Assembly (NCBI RefSeq): GCF_007971025.1
Contig: NZ_CP042436.1
Location: 62,001 to 126,000 of the forward strand
Length of the DNA: 64,000 bases
Reading direction: 5' to 3'
Origin: Mucilaginibacter ginsenosidivorans
GTDB lineage: Bacteria; Bacteroidota; Bacteroidia; Sphingobacteriales; Sphingobacteriaceae
Made by a program: the position numbers and the translations under genes. Under the pieces are notes generated by a model that did not search any database, was not told where the DNA came from, and worked only from the letters and a program-made list of their open reading frames with translations. Positions 46,714 to 55,596 of this stretch are shown here, piece by piece; the first letter of the stretch is position 1, and each line of letters starts with the position of its first letter.

Positions 46714-48813
46714 TTATAAGAATTTAGAACGGTAATCTTTTACATTCGCCTTATCTTTCAGCGCATCAAACAGCGCCGATTGCGAGCGCTGGGCCAATGC
46801 CTGGCCTATCTGCTCACGCTCCCTTACGGCATTTGCAAGTGGTGCAGGGTTGATAAAGTTATCGAGCGAAAATACAAATACCCCATGCTCGCCTTCGATC
46901 GGTTTAGATAGCTTATTTGGTTTCGAACCGAATACTGTACCCACAACTTTATATTCGAGCGACAAGCCTGGTATAACAGGATTTGCAAAAACGATATTCT
47001 GAACAGGTACCGCACTGGCACTGACCTTCTGAGCTACCTGGTCTATGGTCGACGCGCCGTTCTCGGCCGCCTGGAATTTATCAAGTAATTGTTTTGCCTT
47101 TACGTGGTTGCGTACAGCGCCTTCTATCTGTTTCTTTACAGCATCAAGCGGCAAAGTGCCTTTAGGTTTGATCTCTGTCAATACCGGAACAATGTATTGG
47201 TCGCCGGCGACATATACCTGGTCGGCCAGATCGCCCTTATCAGCTTTAAACGCCCAGCGTACCAACTGGCGTGCATCGTCCACACCCTGGAACGACGACG
47301 CAAGGGCTTGTACGTCCGTAGCCGTTTTCTTGATTAAACCTTCCTTCTTCACTTCAGCATCAAAGTTATCCTTGGTTAAAGCACCCAGGAACTTCTGCGC
47401 ATTGCTAAATGCCGTGCTTTGTGTTTTGGTACTTGCGGTTACGGGTTTATCAATTACCGCAACCTCAACTGCTTTTGACGAGCCTTTTTGCTCTTCTATT
47501 TGTAACAGGTGGATGCCAAATTGTGTCTTAACTATCTGCAACTCGCCTTTTTTTCCATCAAAAGCAGCATTATCAAACTCGGCTACCATAGCCCCGCGAC
47601 CGAACGTTCCAAGGTCGCCGCCTTTTTCGCCCGATTGTTTATCGATAGAATATGTTTTAGCCAATTCGTCGAATGACTTGCCGGCTTGGATCAGCTTCTT
47701 CAGCGAATCTGCTTTAGCACGAGCCGCGGCTTCACCATCTGCTCCTATAGGCAGAAGGATGTGACGCGCCTTTACCGAATCAGGTCCTACTTTTGAATCG
47801 ATCAGCTTGGCGATCTTATAACTTCCGTTTGAAAAATACGGCCCGTAAACAAACCCGTTGGGTTGGTTAAACATAACGGAATCCAATTGAGGATCGCCCA
47901 ATTGCCCTTTGCGTTTATAAGCAAGCGGTGCTTTTGTTTCTGCATTTATCTGTATGAACAACGAGTCGTTTGTCGTGCTTTTCAGTTCAGGCACCAATTT
48001 TTCAATCTGGCCCTTAACCGCAGCTGAATCATCTTTTGACGGCGCTGCGCTAAAGCTCACATAGTCAAAGCTGCGCGTCTCCTGTTTATTTTTGAATTGA
48101 TACTGGTGATCGTTATAGTAGCTTTGGTAGTCATCATCTGTCAGGGTCACCTTATTATCTGGGATAGATGCGTAATCCAGTGTCACGTATTTAAAATTGG
48201 CAAGCTTGTTCTTGTTCTCGTAGTCGTCCTTAGCATCCAGCGAATTTACATACATGCCATTACTGGTGGCAGAGATATACTTTTGTGCCAGTTTGTTGGT
48301 ACCCAACTGTTCCAAGAACTGAACCCACTGTATCTTCATCGGATCGTCGGCTTTTGCGGCGTTAATGCTTGCCTTAAAGTTGTTAAACTTAACCTGGTCC
48401 ACTTTCCCGGTTTTTGGATCGCCGAAATATTGCAGGATCTGTGGGTCGGGGTTGTTGCCGTTAACCATCGAATTGGTCTCATCGACAGTTACTACCAGCC
48501 CCAGCTTATCAATTTCCTTATTCAGTATTACCCTGCTTACATCCTGGTTCCAGGTCATTTCCTCCAGGTAGCTTGTAAACTGTCCTGAAAGATTTGTTTG
48601 TCCCGATTGCTGCTTGGCCTGCTCAACCTGCGCCTGGAAATTTTTATAAGATATCTTTTCGCCGGCTACTTCGCCCAGCGCATCACTATCGCCCTTGAAG
48701 AACGAACTTCCAGAGCGCAGCACTTCACCCAAAATAAATGCTAAAAGCGAGGCGCCTATCACAATCGCAACTATCTTCCCCATGCGCTCGCGCAAATAAT
48801 TCATTACTCCCAT
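46714..48813 (-). CDS. PpiD-like peptidyl-prolyl isomerase foldase
   Basis: This 699-residue protein has one N-terminal membrane anchor (IVAIVIGASLLAFILGEVL), an SurA-type N-domain, a parvulin domain near residues 345-450 (VKARHILLPIGADGEAA, GGDLGTFGRGAMVAEFDNAAF, TQFGIHLLQIEE) and a C-terminal degraded parvulin-like part. PpiD-type chaperones work at the periplasmic exit of SecYEG. In Bacteroidetes this gene often stands with lptC and coaX as here. Confidence 0.93.
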   Translation of the reverse strand: MGVMNYLRERMGKIVAIVIGASLLAFILGEVLRSGSSFFKGDSDALGEVAGEKISYKNFQAQVEQAKQQSGQTNLSGQFTSYLEEMTWNQDVSRVILNKEIDKLGLVVTVDETNSMVNGNNPDPQILQYFGDPKTGKVDQVKFNNFKASINAAKADDPMKIQWVQFLEQLGTNKLAQKYISATSNGMYVNSLDAKDDYENKNKLANFKYVTLDYASIPDNKVTLTDDDYQSYYNDHQYQFKNKQETRSFDYVSFSAAPSKDDSAAVKGQIEKLVPELKSTTNDSLFIQINAETKAPLAYKRKGQLGDPQLDSVMFNQPNGFVYGPYFSNGSYKIAKLIDSKVGPDSVKARHILLPIGADGEAAARAKADSLKKLIQAGKSFDELAKTYSIDKQSGEKGGDLGTFGRGAMVAEFDNAAFDGKKGELQIVKTQFGIHLLQIEEQKGSSKAVEVAVIDKPVTASTKTQSTAFSNAQKFLGALTKDNFDAEVKKEGLIKKTATDVQALASSFQGVDDARQLVRWAFKADKGDLADQVYVAGDQYIVPVLTEIKPKGTLPLDAVKKQIEGAVRNHVKAKQLLDKFQAAENGASTIDQVAQKVSASAVPVQNIVFANPVIPGLSLEYKVVGTVFGSKPNKLSKPIEGEHGVFVFSLDNFINPAPLANAVREREQIGQALAQRSQSALFDALKDKANVKDYRSKFL

Positions 48814-48915
48814 AGTATTCTATTACAATATTTTAATTTATTCAAAAGAGGGGCGCAAGATACAATTTTTAGTAAAATTTTAAACAGAAAAATTTGTATC
48901 GAAACTGCAATGGTT

Positions 48916-49497
48916 TTATTGGCCTATCTCCTTACTGTCAACATGTATTTTCCCTGTCGAAGGGCCAAACTTCCAATGCGTAAGACCTTCGTCGCTTTCA
49001 AAATTCAATCCGTCCAAAATGCTACCATCGGTCATCTGCACATGCACCGATTTATTGGAATGTATCTGCCGGGTATTTTCATCCCATATCAGCTCGTCCG
49101 ACTGAAATGTTTCGCCCTTTACATTTGTGCCTACCACATTTTTGCGAAGCTCGATGATCTTTTCAGCAACGCGGCGTATGGCATATTCCGATGTAATAGT
49201 GCAGGTTTGGTGAAGATCGGCATCGTAAAAAGTAACCTTTACGCCCTTGGGCATCTCGGTATAGGGTTTCGCCACTTTGGTATAATCGAGCATCAGCGGC
49301 GATGTCATATGCGCCTTTACCTTTGCCGAATCGCTCCAGATAACATCTACGTTCGTATAACGCTGTACAGGTTTTGTGGCTTCGGTGGCCGATATTTTCT
49401 TCAGGTCCTTCAGGTCATTCTCGCAGCCGGTCAGCCCCGCTAATACGGCAATAATTACCGTCAGAAATAAACCTGGTAATAGCCCTCCCTTTTTCAT
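48916..49497 (-). CDS. lptC: LPS export protein LptC
   Basis: The 193-residue protein fits LptC, the bitopic or lipid-anchored periplasmic bridge in lipopolysaccharide export. The N-terminus has a lipobox with Cys25 (LAGLTGC), the usual lipoprotein form in Bacteroidetes. The beta-jellyroll part contains DVIWSDSAKVKAHMTSPLM and the segment VVGTNVKGETFQSDELIWDE. The gene lies 9 bases before the outer-membrane protein gene in the minus-strand run. Confidence 0.92.
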   Translation of the reverse strand: MKKGGLLPGLFLTVIIAVLAGLTGCENDLKDLKKISATEATKPVQRYTNVDVIWSDSAKVKAHMTSPLMLDYTKVAKPYTEMPKGVKVTFYDADLHQTCTITSEYAIRRVAEKIIELRKNVVGTNVKGETFQSDELIWDENTRQIHSNKSVHVQMTDGSILDGLNFESDEGLTHWKFGPSTGKIHVDSKEIGQ

Positions 49498-49506
49498 ACC
49501 GGGGTG

Positions 49507-50829
49507 TTAGTCAAACTTGAACCGCCTGAACCATTGGTCGTTCAATGTAAGCGCTATGTGAAAGTTTACATAATTTTCCTTGATCAGTCCGTTATCAACC
49601 GTTCCTCGTTTACCGACCTCTGCCGAAAAATTCACTTTGTAAAATGCCGAGGAAGCACGGTCGTGCGGCAGCGGTATGCCCAGGCCAAAAGTAACCGCCT
49701 GTCTTTTGATGCTGGTATTATTAAGATTGAGGTAGGTGTCTTCATAAATAAAACCCAGGCGGTAATCGATAAGCGCCAGGTAATTATTCAATGCGTTGAC
49801 ATTAGGCGTCCACTGTCCGCCAATGTTCAGCATTTTACTATCCTGTAACCCGGCATTGGTTCCGGCGATTGACAGGTCGGACCATTTGCCGATAGAGTAA
49901 TCAACCCCCACCAAAAAGCTCAGGTCTTTCTGGAATACGATGCCGAAATGATTAATGGCCGGCAATTGTATCTTAGCTTTTGGGTTGTTGGTGTTAACAA
50001 GGCTGTCTGTTGCCACACCTTCGCTGCCGTTCGAGATATAGTATTGGCTTACTATATAACTGTTTTGCACATTTATCTTGTTGCCGATAGATGCCGAATA
50101 ACCCAGTACCAGGTGCTTTGAGGTCGAAAAATCGATCGAATATTGCGCGCCGTAATCAAAATTGAACCCGCCTACTTTGTTGTTTTGCTCCGTACGGGAG
50201 TTCAAAAAGCCAACCGCATTGGGTATTTCGGTCGATTGGTCCTCCTTAAGACTGCCAAATATGTAAGAGGCATTAGCGCCGAGCGAAAGGTGCTTGCCTA
50301 CCGAAAAACCATAACCTATATAGGCTTTCGAAAGACCGCCATCGCCCGAATAAATATAGTTCACGGTATTTGTGTCCACTGGTAAGCCTGTGCCGAGGTT
50401 GGGCCTGGATATTTTATATTTATAGCCAAGCTCGCTGTACGGAAGCAGACCAAAACTTACGGCCGAACCCTGGGTAAGAGGCAAAGCAAACGCAATATGG
50501 CTTAACCGGGTATTGCCGTTCCGTTGTTTGGCCGAGGTATCGTTCCTTAATGTCAGTGAATTGGTATACAGACCGGCGTCTATTACGGTAAGATGTATCT
50601 TGGAGTACGCAGCCGGGTTTAAAACGTTAATAGTACTGTAACTGGTAAGCGAACTGGTTGCTGTGCTTATACCCCCCATGCCTATGTTTTGGGGTAAGGC
50701 AGGCTGAATATAATCACCTAATCCGTAACGCGAATAAGGCGAACTTGTAGTAGCGGTAGATTGTGACCTTGCTTCCAGCACGCAAACAGCAAGTAAAAAT
50801 GTTATAAAGAGCCTGGTATATTTAATCAT
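49507..50829 (-). CDS. Outer-membrane barrel protein, OmpP1/FadL-like
   Basis: The 440-residue protein has a signal peptide (AVCVLEARSQ) and a barrel-like pattern. The opening SSPYSRYGLGDYIQPALPQNIGMGGISTA is typical of Bacteroidetes FadL-like proteins. It probably transports hydrophobic compounds or serves as structure; the substrate is unknown. Its start overlaps the end of coaX by 8 bases, so it is in the same transcript. Confidence 0.85.
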   Translation of the reverse strand: MIKYTRLFITFLLAVCVLEARSQSTATTSSPYSRYGLGDYIQPALPQNIGMGGISTATSSLTSYSTINVLNPAAYSKIHLTVIDAGLYTNSLTLRNDTSAKQRNGNTRLSHIAFALPLTQGSAVSFGLLPYSELGYKYKISRPNLGTGLPVDTNTVNYIYSGDGGLSKAYIGYGFSVGKHLSLGANASYIFGSLKEDQSTEIPNAVGFLNSRTEQNNKVGGFNFDYGAQYSIDFSTSKHLVLGYSASIGNKINVQNSYIVSQYYISNGSEGVATDSLVNTNNPKAKIQLPAINHFGIVFQKDLSFLVGVDYSIGKWSDLSIAGTNAGLQDSKMLNIGGQWTPNVNALNNYLALIDYRLGFIYEDTYLNLNNTSIKRQAVTFGLGIPLPHDRASSAFYKVNFSAEVGKRGTVDNGLIKENYVNFHIALTLNDQWFRRFKFD

Positions 50830-51565
50830 TATTGTATCGTATAGCTGCGTTTAATCCTTTCAGAACCAAGTAAGGCTCATTTTTAACATAGGGGGCAAAG
50901 ATGCTATTTTTCAACAGAGTATCAAAAAAAATACTGTCGCCCCCGCTTAGCAATATATTCAGTTCGGGCTCCTTAGCCCGGTAGCTTTCTATGAAGCCAA
51001 ACACCTCGTATTTAACACCGTTCTGCACCCCCGAAAGTATCGCTGTCCGGGTATCATCCCCGTAAGTTTTATCAAACTTTTCATCAGCCCCAACCAACGG
51101 CAGTGCCCCTGTGTAATAATTCAATGCTTTATAACGCATATTTAATCCCGGCGATATGCTGCCCCCCAAATAATTACCGTCTGCATCCACATGATCGTAG
51201 GTAATGCAGGTGCCGGCGTCTATAACCAGGCTGCATTTCCCAGGGTATAATTTGTGGGCGCCCATTACCGCCGCCAGCCTGTCCACACCAAGTGTTTCGG
51301 GGCTTTTGTATTGATTGTGGATGCCTGCGGTCATATCCCTTGTAAAATATTTCAGGTCAAGTTTTTCTTCAATAGCCGCACGCCATTCTTCTGTTCGATT
51401 TCTGACAGACGATATAATAGCATGGCTGATATGGTATTTTTCGATCAGTTGGAGCAGGGTTTTTGCATCGGTTACCGGCGATTGTTCAGCATGTAACAGG
51501 TCATCCTGTTCAAAAACTGCAACTTTGGTAAGGGTATTGCCAATGTCAATAACCAGGTTCGCCAT
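50822..51565 (-). CDS. coaX: Type III pantothenate kinase
   Basis: CoaX phosphorylates pantothenate in the first step of coenzyme A synthesis and is not inhibited by CoA. The 247-residue protein has the ASKHA pattern: phosphate loop VIDIGNTLTKVAVF, LGVDRLAAVMGAH and VIDAGTCITYDHV. The last strand GLNMRYKALNYYT is typical. The start touches the purQ stop codon, and the end overlaps the barrel gene. Confidence 0.96.
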   Translation of the reverse strand: MANLVIDIGNTLTKVAVFEQDDLLHAEQSPVTDAKTLLQLIEKYHISHAIISSVRNRTEEWRAAIEEKLDLKYFTRDMTAGIHNQYKSPETLGVDRLAAVMGAHKLYPGKCSLVIDAGTCITYDHVDADGNYLGGSISPGLNMRYKALNYYTGALPLVGADEKFDKTYGDDTRTAILSGVQNGVKYEVFGFIESYRAKEPELNILLSGGDSIFFDTLLKNSIFAPYVKNEPYLVLKGLNAAIRYNND

Positions 51566-52257
51566 CAGGCCCTCACCATTGATAATATGGATTCGAAGAT
51601 CGGCAAGCCGTCCTGGTTAGCCAGTAACGTATCCGCGGCACGCTCGGGATGCGGCATCATACCAAACACATTCCTGCCTGCGTTGCATACCCCGGCAATA
51701 TTTTCTATTGATCCGTTAGGGTTCGATTCCGGCGTGATGTTCCCAAACTCGTCACAATACCTGAACAGTACCTGGTCGTTATCGTTTAGCGCTTTAAGTA
51801 CGTCGGCATCCGCAAAATAATTGCCCTCGCCATGCGCGATAGGTATTTTAAGCGGCCTTTGGAGGTCAATCTGCGAGGTCATCAGCGAGTCGTTGGTCTG
51901 CGCCCTCAGGTAAATATTACTCGAGTTGAATTTCCGGTTGGTGTTATGGAGCAGCGCACCGGGCACCATACCAGCCTCGGCAAGTATCTGGAAACCATTG
52001 CATATCCCCCAAACATAGCCGCCTTTTGCAGCAAATTGCATCACCTCGTTCATGATGGGCGAAAAACGGGCTATAGCGCCTGAACGCAAATAATCGCCGA
52101 ACGAAAAACCACCGGGAAGTACGATAAAATCGCAGCCCTGCAGGTCATGATCTTTATGCCACAGGCGCACTACCTGCTGGCCCATAATTTTTTCTAATAC
52201 GTAGATGATATCCTCATCGCAATTAGAACCGGGAAATATAACTACTCCGAATTTCAT
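51565..52257 (-). CDS. purQ: FGAM synthase glutaminase subunit PurQ
   Basis: PurQ supplies ammonia from glutamine to PurL in purine synthesis. The 230-residue protein is a class I amidotransferase with nucleophile Cys86 in GICNGFQIL, the oxyanion region LPGGFSFGDYLRSG and the catalytic His-Glu in MMPHPERA. Length is typical. A TAnnTTTG box (52262-52269) ends 4 bases before the ATG. coaX follows with a 1-base overlap. Confidence 0.97.
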   Translation of the reverse strand: MKFGVVIFPGSNCDEDIIYVLEKIMGQQVVRLWHKDHDLQGCDFIVLPGGFSFGDYLRSGAIARFSPIMNEVMQFAAKGGYVWGICNGFQILAEAGMVPGALLHNTNRKFNSSNIYLRAQTNDSLMTSQIDLQRPLKIPIAHGEGNYFADADVLKALNDNDQVLFRYCDEFGNITPESNPNGSIENIAGVCNAGRNVFGMMPHPERAADTLLANQDGLPIFESILSMVRA

Positions 52258-52261
52258 GGTA

Positions 52262-52269
52262 CAAAGCTA
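52262..52269 (-). promoter_or_regulatory. -7 box directly before purQ
   Basis: On the minus strand TAGCTTTG matches TAnnTTTG and ends 4 bases before the purQ ATG. If active it would give a leaderless message. No -33 TTTG is seen at the usual distance, so the purQ gene may instead be read from further upstream. Confidence 0.45.
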
Positions 52270-52302
52270 ATATAACCCCCGAAATTAGGACGAATTTAAA
52301 AG

Positions 52303-53289
52303 TTAAAAAGTGTTAAACTGGAAGTAGATGATGCTGGCCAGCAGTATAATATACAACGATTCGTAAAACCAGCGATAGTTTGCATACAGGAAATAATAAG
52401 CAAAGAATATAGCCGCCGGGATAGCGCATAGCAAAAAGTGATCGAGGTGGAAATCGGGGCGGATATAGAAGGAGAAGCCGGCTATCAGAAACATCATCAT
52501 CAAGAGCTGTAACGATTTACGTGTTTGTACATAACTTTTGAAAAAGTTTTGCTGCAGTTTGAAAAACCCCAAAACCAGTATGATAATGACCGGTATCAAC
52601 ACCAGGTAATTATAATAGTTAAAGCTGATTACCACCTTGAACTTTGCTGCCAAAGGCAGCCAGATGTCATAAAACTGCTGCATGCGGTCGCTCAGGTAAT
52701 AGGAAACAGCCAGGAAGAAAAAGATAGTGGCAAACCCTATGATGCAGGCCACCCACTCGCGCCAGTTGAACGGGCGGAAAACCACCAGCGCAAGCCAAAT
52801 GGTCAAAAACAGGTAGATAAATGGCAGGTAGAAAAGCGTCCCCACCGCCACGATCATCCCCAGGTCGTAAGAGGTTGATTTAATGTCCTCGCCTTTATAA
52901 AAGCTAAAAAGCTTAAAAAGCATCCATATCACCAGGAAATTACATACCAATGGCGCACCGAGCATCAAAAACGGGGGAAAAAGGCTCGACGCCGTAACGT
53001 ACGTCAGTGCCGGCAAAAAGGTCGATCGGCCTAATAAATTGTGGTAGTTAACAAGATAATTAATGAGCAGGGCCTGTCCATATACAAGGCACCCGGCCAG
53101 AAAAAGATCGAGCCCCGGAGGGAACACGTATTGGTACGATGAGGGTAGATGCAAACGGGAAAACAGTTCGGCAAAAGGGAACTCTTCCTTTATGGGTATT
53201 GCCGATAAAAAAGTAATACGCAATAGTATCAGTACCAAAGCCAGCCAGAGCATATTCAGCGGGTTGTAGGATCTGAAAAGTTTGATCAT
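52303..53289 (-). CDS. Polytopic membrane protein, DUF6427-like
   Basis: The 328-residue protein has about ten hydrophobic segments across its length (for example NMLWLALVLILLRITFLSAI and FFLAVSYYLSDRMQQFYDIW). It resembles the DUF6427 group of Bacteroidetes membrane proteins; function unknown. The start MIKLFRSYNPL is typical. It lies between the glycosyltransferase gene and purQ on the same strand, 38 bases from the former. Confidence 0.7.
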   Translation of the reverse strand: MIKLFRSYNPLNMLWLALVLILLRITFLSAIPIKEEFPFAELFSRLHLPSSYQYVFPPGLDLFLAGCLVYGQALLINYLVNYHNLLGRSTFLPALTYVTASSLFPPFLMLGAPLVCNFLVIWMLFKLFSFYKGEDIKSTSYDLGMIVAVGTLFYLPFIYLFLTIWLALVVFRPFNWREWVACIIGFATIFFFLAVSYYLSDRMQQFYDIWLPLAAKFKVVISFNYYNYLVLIPVIIILVLGFFKLQQNFFKSYVQTRKSLQLLMMMFLIAGFSFYIRPDFHLDHFLLCAIPAAIFFAYYFLYANYRWFYESLYIILLASIIYFQFNTF

Positions 53290-53327
53290 GGCGGCGTATT
53301 TCAGCGCAATATTAACAGAAAAACTGC

Positions 53328-54332
53328 TTAAGCAGAAATAGAACCGGGCTTCGCATAACGCTTTACCATATTATCAACTATCTGTGCTGTTTCGTCCGGG
53401 AAATTGACTGTCACCTTTTTATCATCGGCTATCCATTTATTCACTTTGCCAACAAATTGTTCATCAATGGCATAAACAACCGGCACCCCCAGCCTCGAGG
53501 CGGCTTCGGCATTGCATCGTTGCTCGTATTGGCCCGTCATAGGTATCATCAAAACCTTCTTTTTCAAATAAAGCGCCTCTGCCGGCCCTTCGAATCCACC
53601 ACCCGTCAGCAGTCCCTCGCAGCTTGCCATGCTTTCATTAAAGCCTTCATTGCTCACCGGGAATATATGCACATTCCCTTCCCGATAAGGTGTTTTCTGG
53701 CGTTTCGAAAATATCTGCCATTCCACATCATGTGTCCGGCCCAGGTATTTCAGCAGGGTTTTATCGTCATAAGCCGGCAGGTAAACGGTGTAGTGGCCTT
53801 TATTGGTCGGGTTGGTATTTCGTATCCCGCTACGGATAACGGGCGTATGAATAAAATCATCATACCGCTCAAAGTGGAACCCGATGTGGTGTTTAGTAGG
53901 TGAATAGTACTTGAACAACCACTCCGCATAATTCCAGCTGCCTGGCCGTGGTGTCTTCTTCGAAATAAATGAGCATTGATGGCTAAGCGATACTGCTTCC
54001 AGCTTTTGCCGGCGGCAGGCCCAGGCACTTACCGGTTCAAAATCATTAATGATAAGATCGTATTGTTTAAGCGGGAGATGATTAATATCGCGCCACAACC
54101 GGAGCAGGTCCATCAGTTTATAGGTTGCCCATTTGTCCACGCCGCCCTTGGTGCCAAAAACAAAACTGAAACCATGCAGGCGGTATTTGACCGGCTGTGA
54201 TAACGACACCTCGGCTTCGGTGCCGCTTATAAGCAGGTCAAGCTCGCCATATTGCTGTAACAGCGGAACAATTTCGCGCGCCCGGCTGATGTGCCCGTTA
54301 CCAGTTCCCTGTATAGCGTAGAGTATTTTCAT
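53328..54332 (-). CDS. Glycosyltransferase, GT28/MurG-like
   Basis: The 334-residue protein opens with a GT-B-type nucleotide-sugar fold: MKILYAIQGTGNGHISRA. The C-domain has the donor-site loop ASCEGLLTGGGFEGPAEALYLKKKVLMIPMTGQYEQRCNA in pieces: GLLTGGGFEGPAEAL and IPMTGQYEQRCNA. The family is glycosyltransferase 28-like; the acceptor is unknown. In Bacteroidetes it commonly stands next to a UDP-diacylglucosamine-diphosphatase-like gene, as it does here (54485-55339). That suggests a lipid or cell-envelope substrate, but this is inference. Confidence 0.85.
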   Translation of the reverse strand: MKILYAIQGTGNGHISRAREIVPLLQQYGELDLLISGTEAEVSLSQPVKYRLHGFSFVFGTKGGVDKWATYKLMDLLRLWRDINHLPLKQYDLIINDFEPVSAWACRRQKLEAVSLSHQCSFISKKTPRPGSWNYAEWLFKYYSPTKHHIGFHFERYDDFIHTPVIRSGIRNTNPTNKGHYTVYLPAYDDKTLLKYLGRTHDVEWQIFSKRQKTPYREGNVHIFPVSNEGFNESMASCEGLLTGGGFEGPAEALYLKKKVLMIPMTGQYEQRCNAEAASRLGVPVVYAIDEQFVGKVNKWIADDKKVTVNFPDETAQIVDNMVKRYAKPGSISA

Positions 54333-54346
54333 TCTGGGGTTAAAAT

Positions 54347-54469
54347 GTTGTAAGGTTAGCTTTGTTTGTTTAACATTAGAACCACCTCATCTTAAAACGT
54401 TACAAATGTAATCAGGCGGAATGACAATAACCTTCCAACTTTTCAACCTTACAACTCCTGCCGGCAGGC
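54347..54469. repeat. Word-repeat element with inverted ends and palindrome
   Basis: GTTGTAAGGTT (54347-54357) and AACCTTACAAC (54445-54455) form a perfect 11-bp inverted pair. On the minus strand a second near-copy GTTGGAAGGTT lies beside the latter (54430-54440). GCCGGCAGGC follows at 54460-54469, also found in the groES-groEL spacer. The block fills the gap between the phosphoesterase and glycosyltransferase genes. Confidence 0.6.
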
Positions 54470-54484
54470 AGACTCCAACAAAAT

Positions 54485-55339
54485 TTAATGCACTTCCAAT
54501 TTAAACCGTTCCAGCAGGTTCCTTACATCCATTTTGGCGTCAAGATCTTCCGCATCGGTCAGATCTTCCTCATCAGTATCTGTCCTGAAATTTGCGGGAT
54601 CGTATTTGAATATGGTCCATTCTCGGTTATGATACTCCAGCGCTGTCAAACTTTCCACCCAGTCGCCTGAATTAAGGTACAAAACCGATCCCGACCCATC
54701 CGTCGATTGCATAACACGCATTTCGGCCTGGTGAATGTGGCCGCATATTACATAGCTGTATTTTTTCTCTACCGCCAGGTCGGCCGCGGTCTGTTCAAAC
54801 TGGTTGATGAATTTCACCGCATCCTTAAATTTGCCTTTCACCTTTTTAGAGAAGCTCATTTTTTCGCGCCCAATTTTGGCCAAGAACCAGTTGACAAAGC
54901 TATTGATGAGGATGAGGGTATCGTAACCAACAGCGCCCAATTTCGCCAGCCATTTAGAGTGCTGCATTGTCACATCGAATATGTCGCCATGAAATATCCA
55001 GGCTTTTTTCCCGTCAATATTGAGTACAACTTTATTTTTCAGCTGGAACGAGCCGAGGTCGAAATCAGCAAATTTACGCAGCATTTCGTCATGATTACCG
55101 GTAAGATAATAAACCGGCACGCCTTCCGTCACAAATTTCAGGATGCGGCGCACCACTTTCATATGCGTTTCGGGCCAATATGATTTGCTGAACTGCCATA
55201 TATCGATAATATCACCGTTCAGGATCAGCATTTTCGGCTTAATGCTTTTTAAATATTTGAGTAACTCCTTCGAATGGCACCCATAGGTACCTAAATGCAC
55301 GTCGGATATCACGACAATGTCTACTTCACGTTTTGCCAT
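54485..55339 (-). CDS. Metallophosphoesterase, LpxH-like
   Basis: The 284-residue protein is a calcineurin-type phosphoesterase related to UDP-2,3-diacylglucosamine diphosphatases of lipid A synthesis. Motifs are intact: VVISDVHLGTYG (D-x-H), LNGDIIDIWQF (GD), YYLTGNHDEML (GNHD), WIFHGDIFDVTMQH (H) and VICGHIHQAEM (GHxH). Whether it is the cell's lipid A enzyme or a paralogue cannot be settled here. It is upstream of the glycosyltransferase gene. Confidence 0.9.
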   Translation of the reverse strand: MAKREVDIVVISDVHLGTYGCHSKELLKYLKSIKPKMLILNGDIIDIWQFSKSYWPETHMKVVRRILKFVTEGVPVYYLTGNHDEMLRKFADFDLGSFQLKNKVVLNIDGKKAWIFHGDIFDVTMQHSKWLAKLGAVGYDTLILINSFVNWFLAKIGREKMSFSKKVKGKFKDAVKFINQFEQTAADLAVEKKYSYVICGHIHQAEMRVMQSTDGSGSVLYLNSGDWVESLTALEYHNREWTIFKYDPANFRTDTDEEDLTDAEDLDAKMDVRNLLERFKLEVH

Positions 55340-55414
55340 AAAATATTAGGGGGATAATTTTCCTTCCGGCAGATATTACCGGTCACGGGGTTGGAAGAGC
55401 GTAGTATATAACGA

Positions 55415-55525
55415 CTATTCGTCGTCTTCGTCCTCATTAACCTTTAATTCATAAGGGCTGGCGTAGAATATGCCCAATAAAAGAAGCAGGCCCACAACAA
55501 CCAGATACGCAAACTCAAAATTCAT
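55415..55525 (-). CDS. 36-residue single-span membrane peptide
   Basis: On the minus strand an ATG at 55523-55525 opens a 36-codon frame ending in TAG at 55415-55417. Residues 6-22 are strongly hydrophobic (AYLVVVGLLLLLGIFYA), followed by a short linker and a highly acidic tail (VNEDEDDE). The frame lies between the DinB-like gene and the phosphoesterase gene on the same strand. Hydrophobic helix plus clustered charge argue for a real small membrane protein, but there is no homologue that I recognise. It may act as a regulator or subunit of a membrane complex. Confidence 0.6.
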   Translation of the reverse strand: MNFEFAYLVVVGLLLLLGIFYASPYELKVNEDEDDE

Positions 55526-55596
55526 ATCGAGATATTTAACAAATGTCAGGAACTCAGATTATCTGAATGTTAAGACTACATGAAATATAAAAGGTT

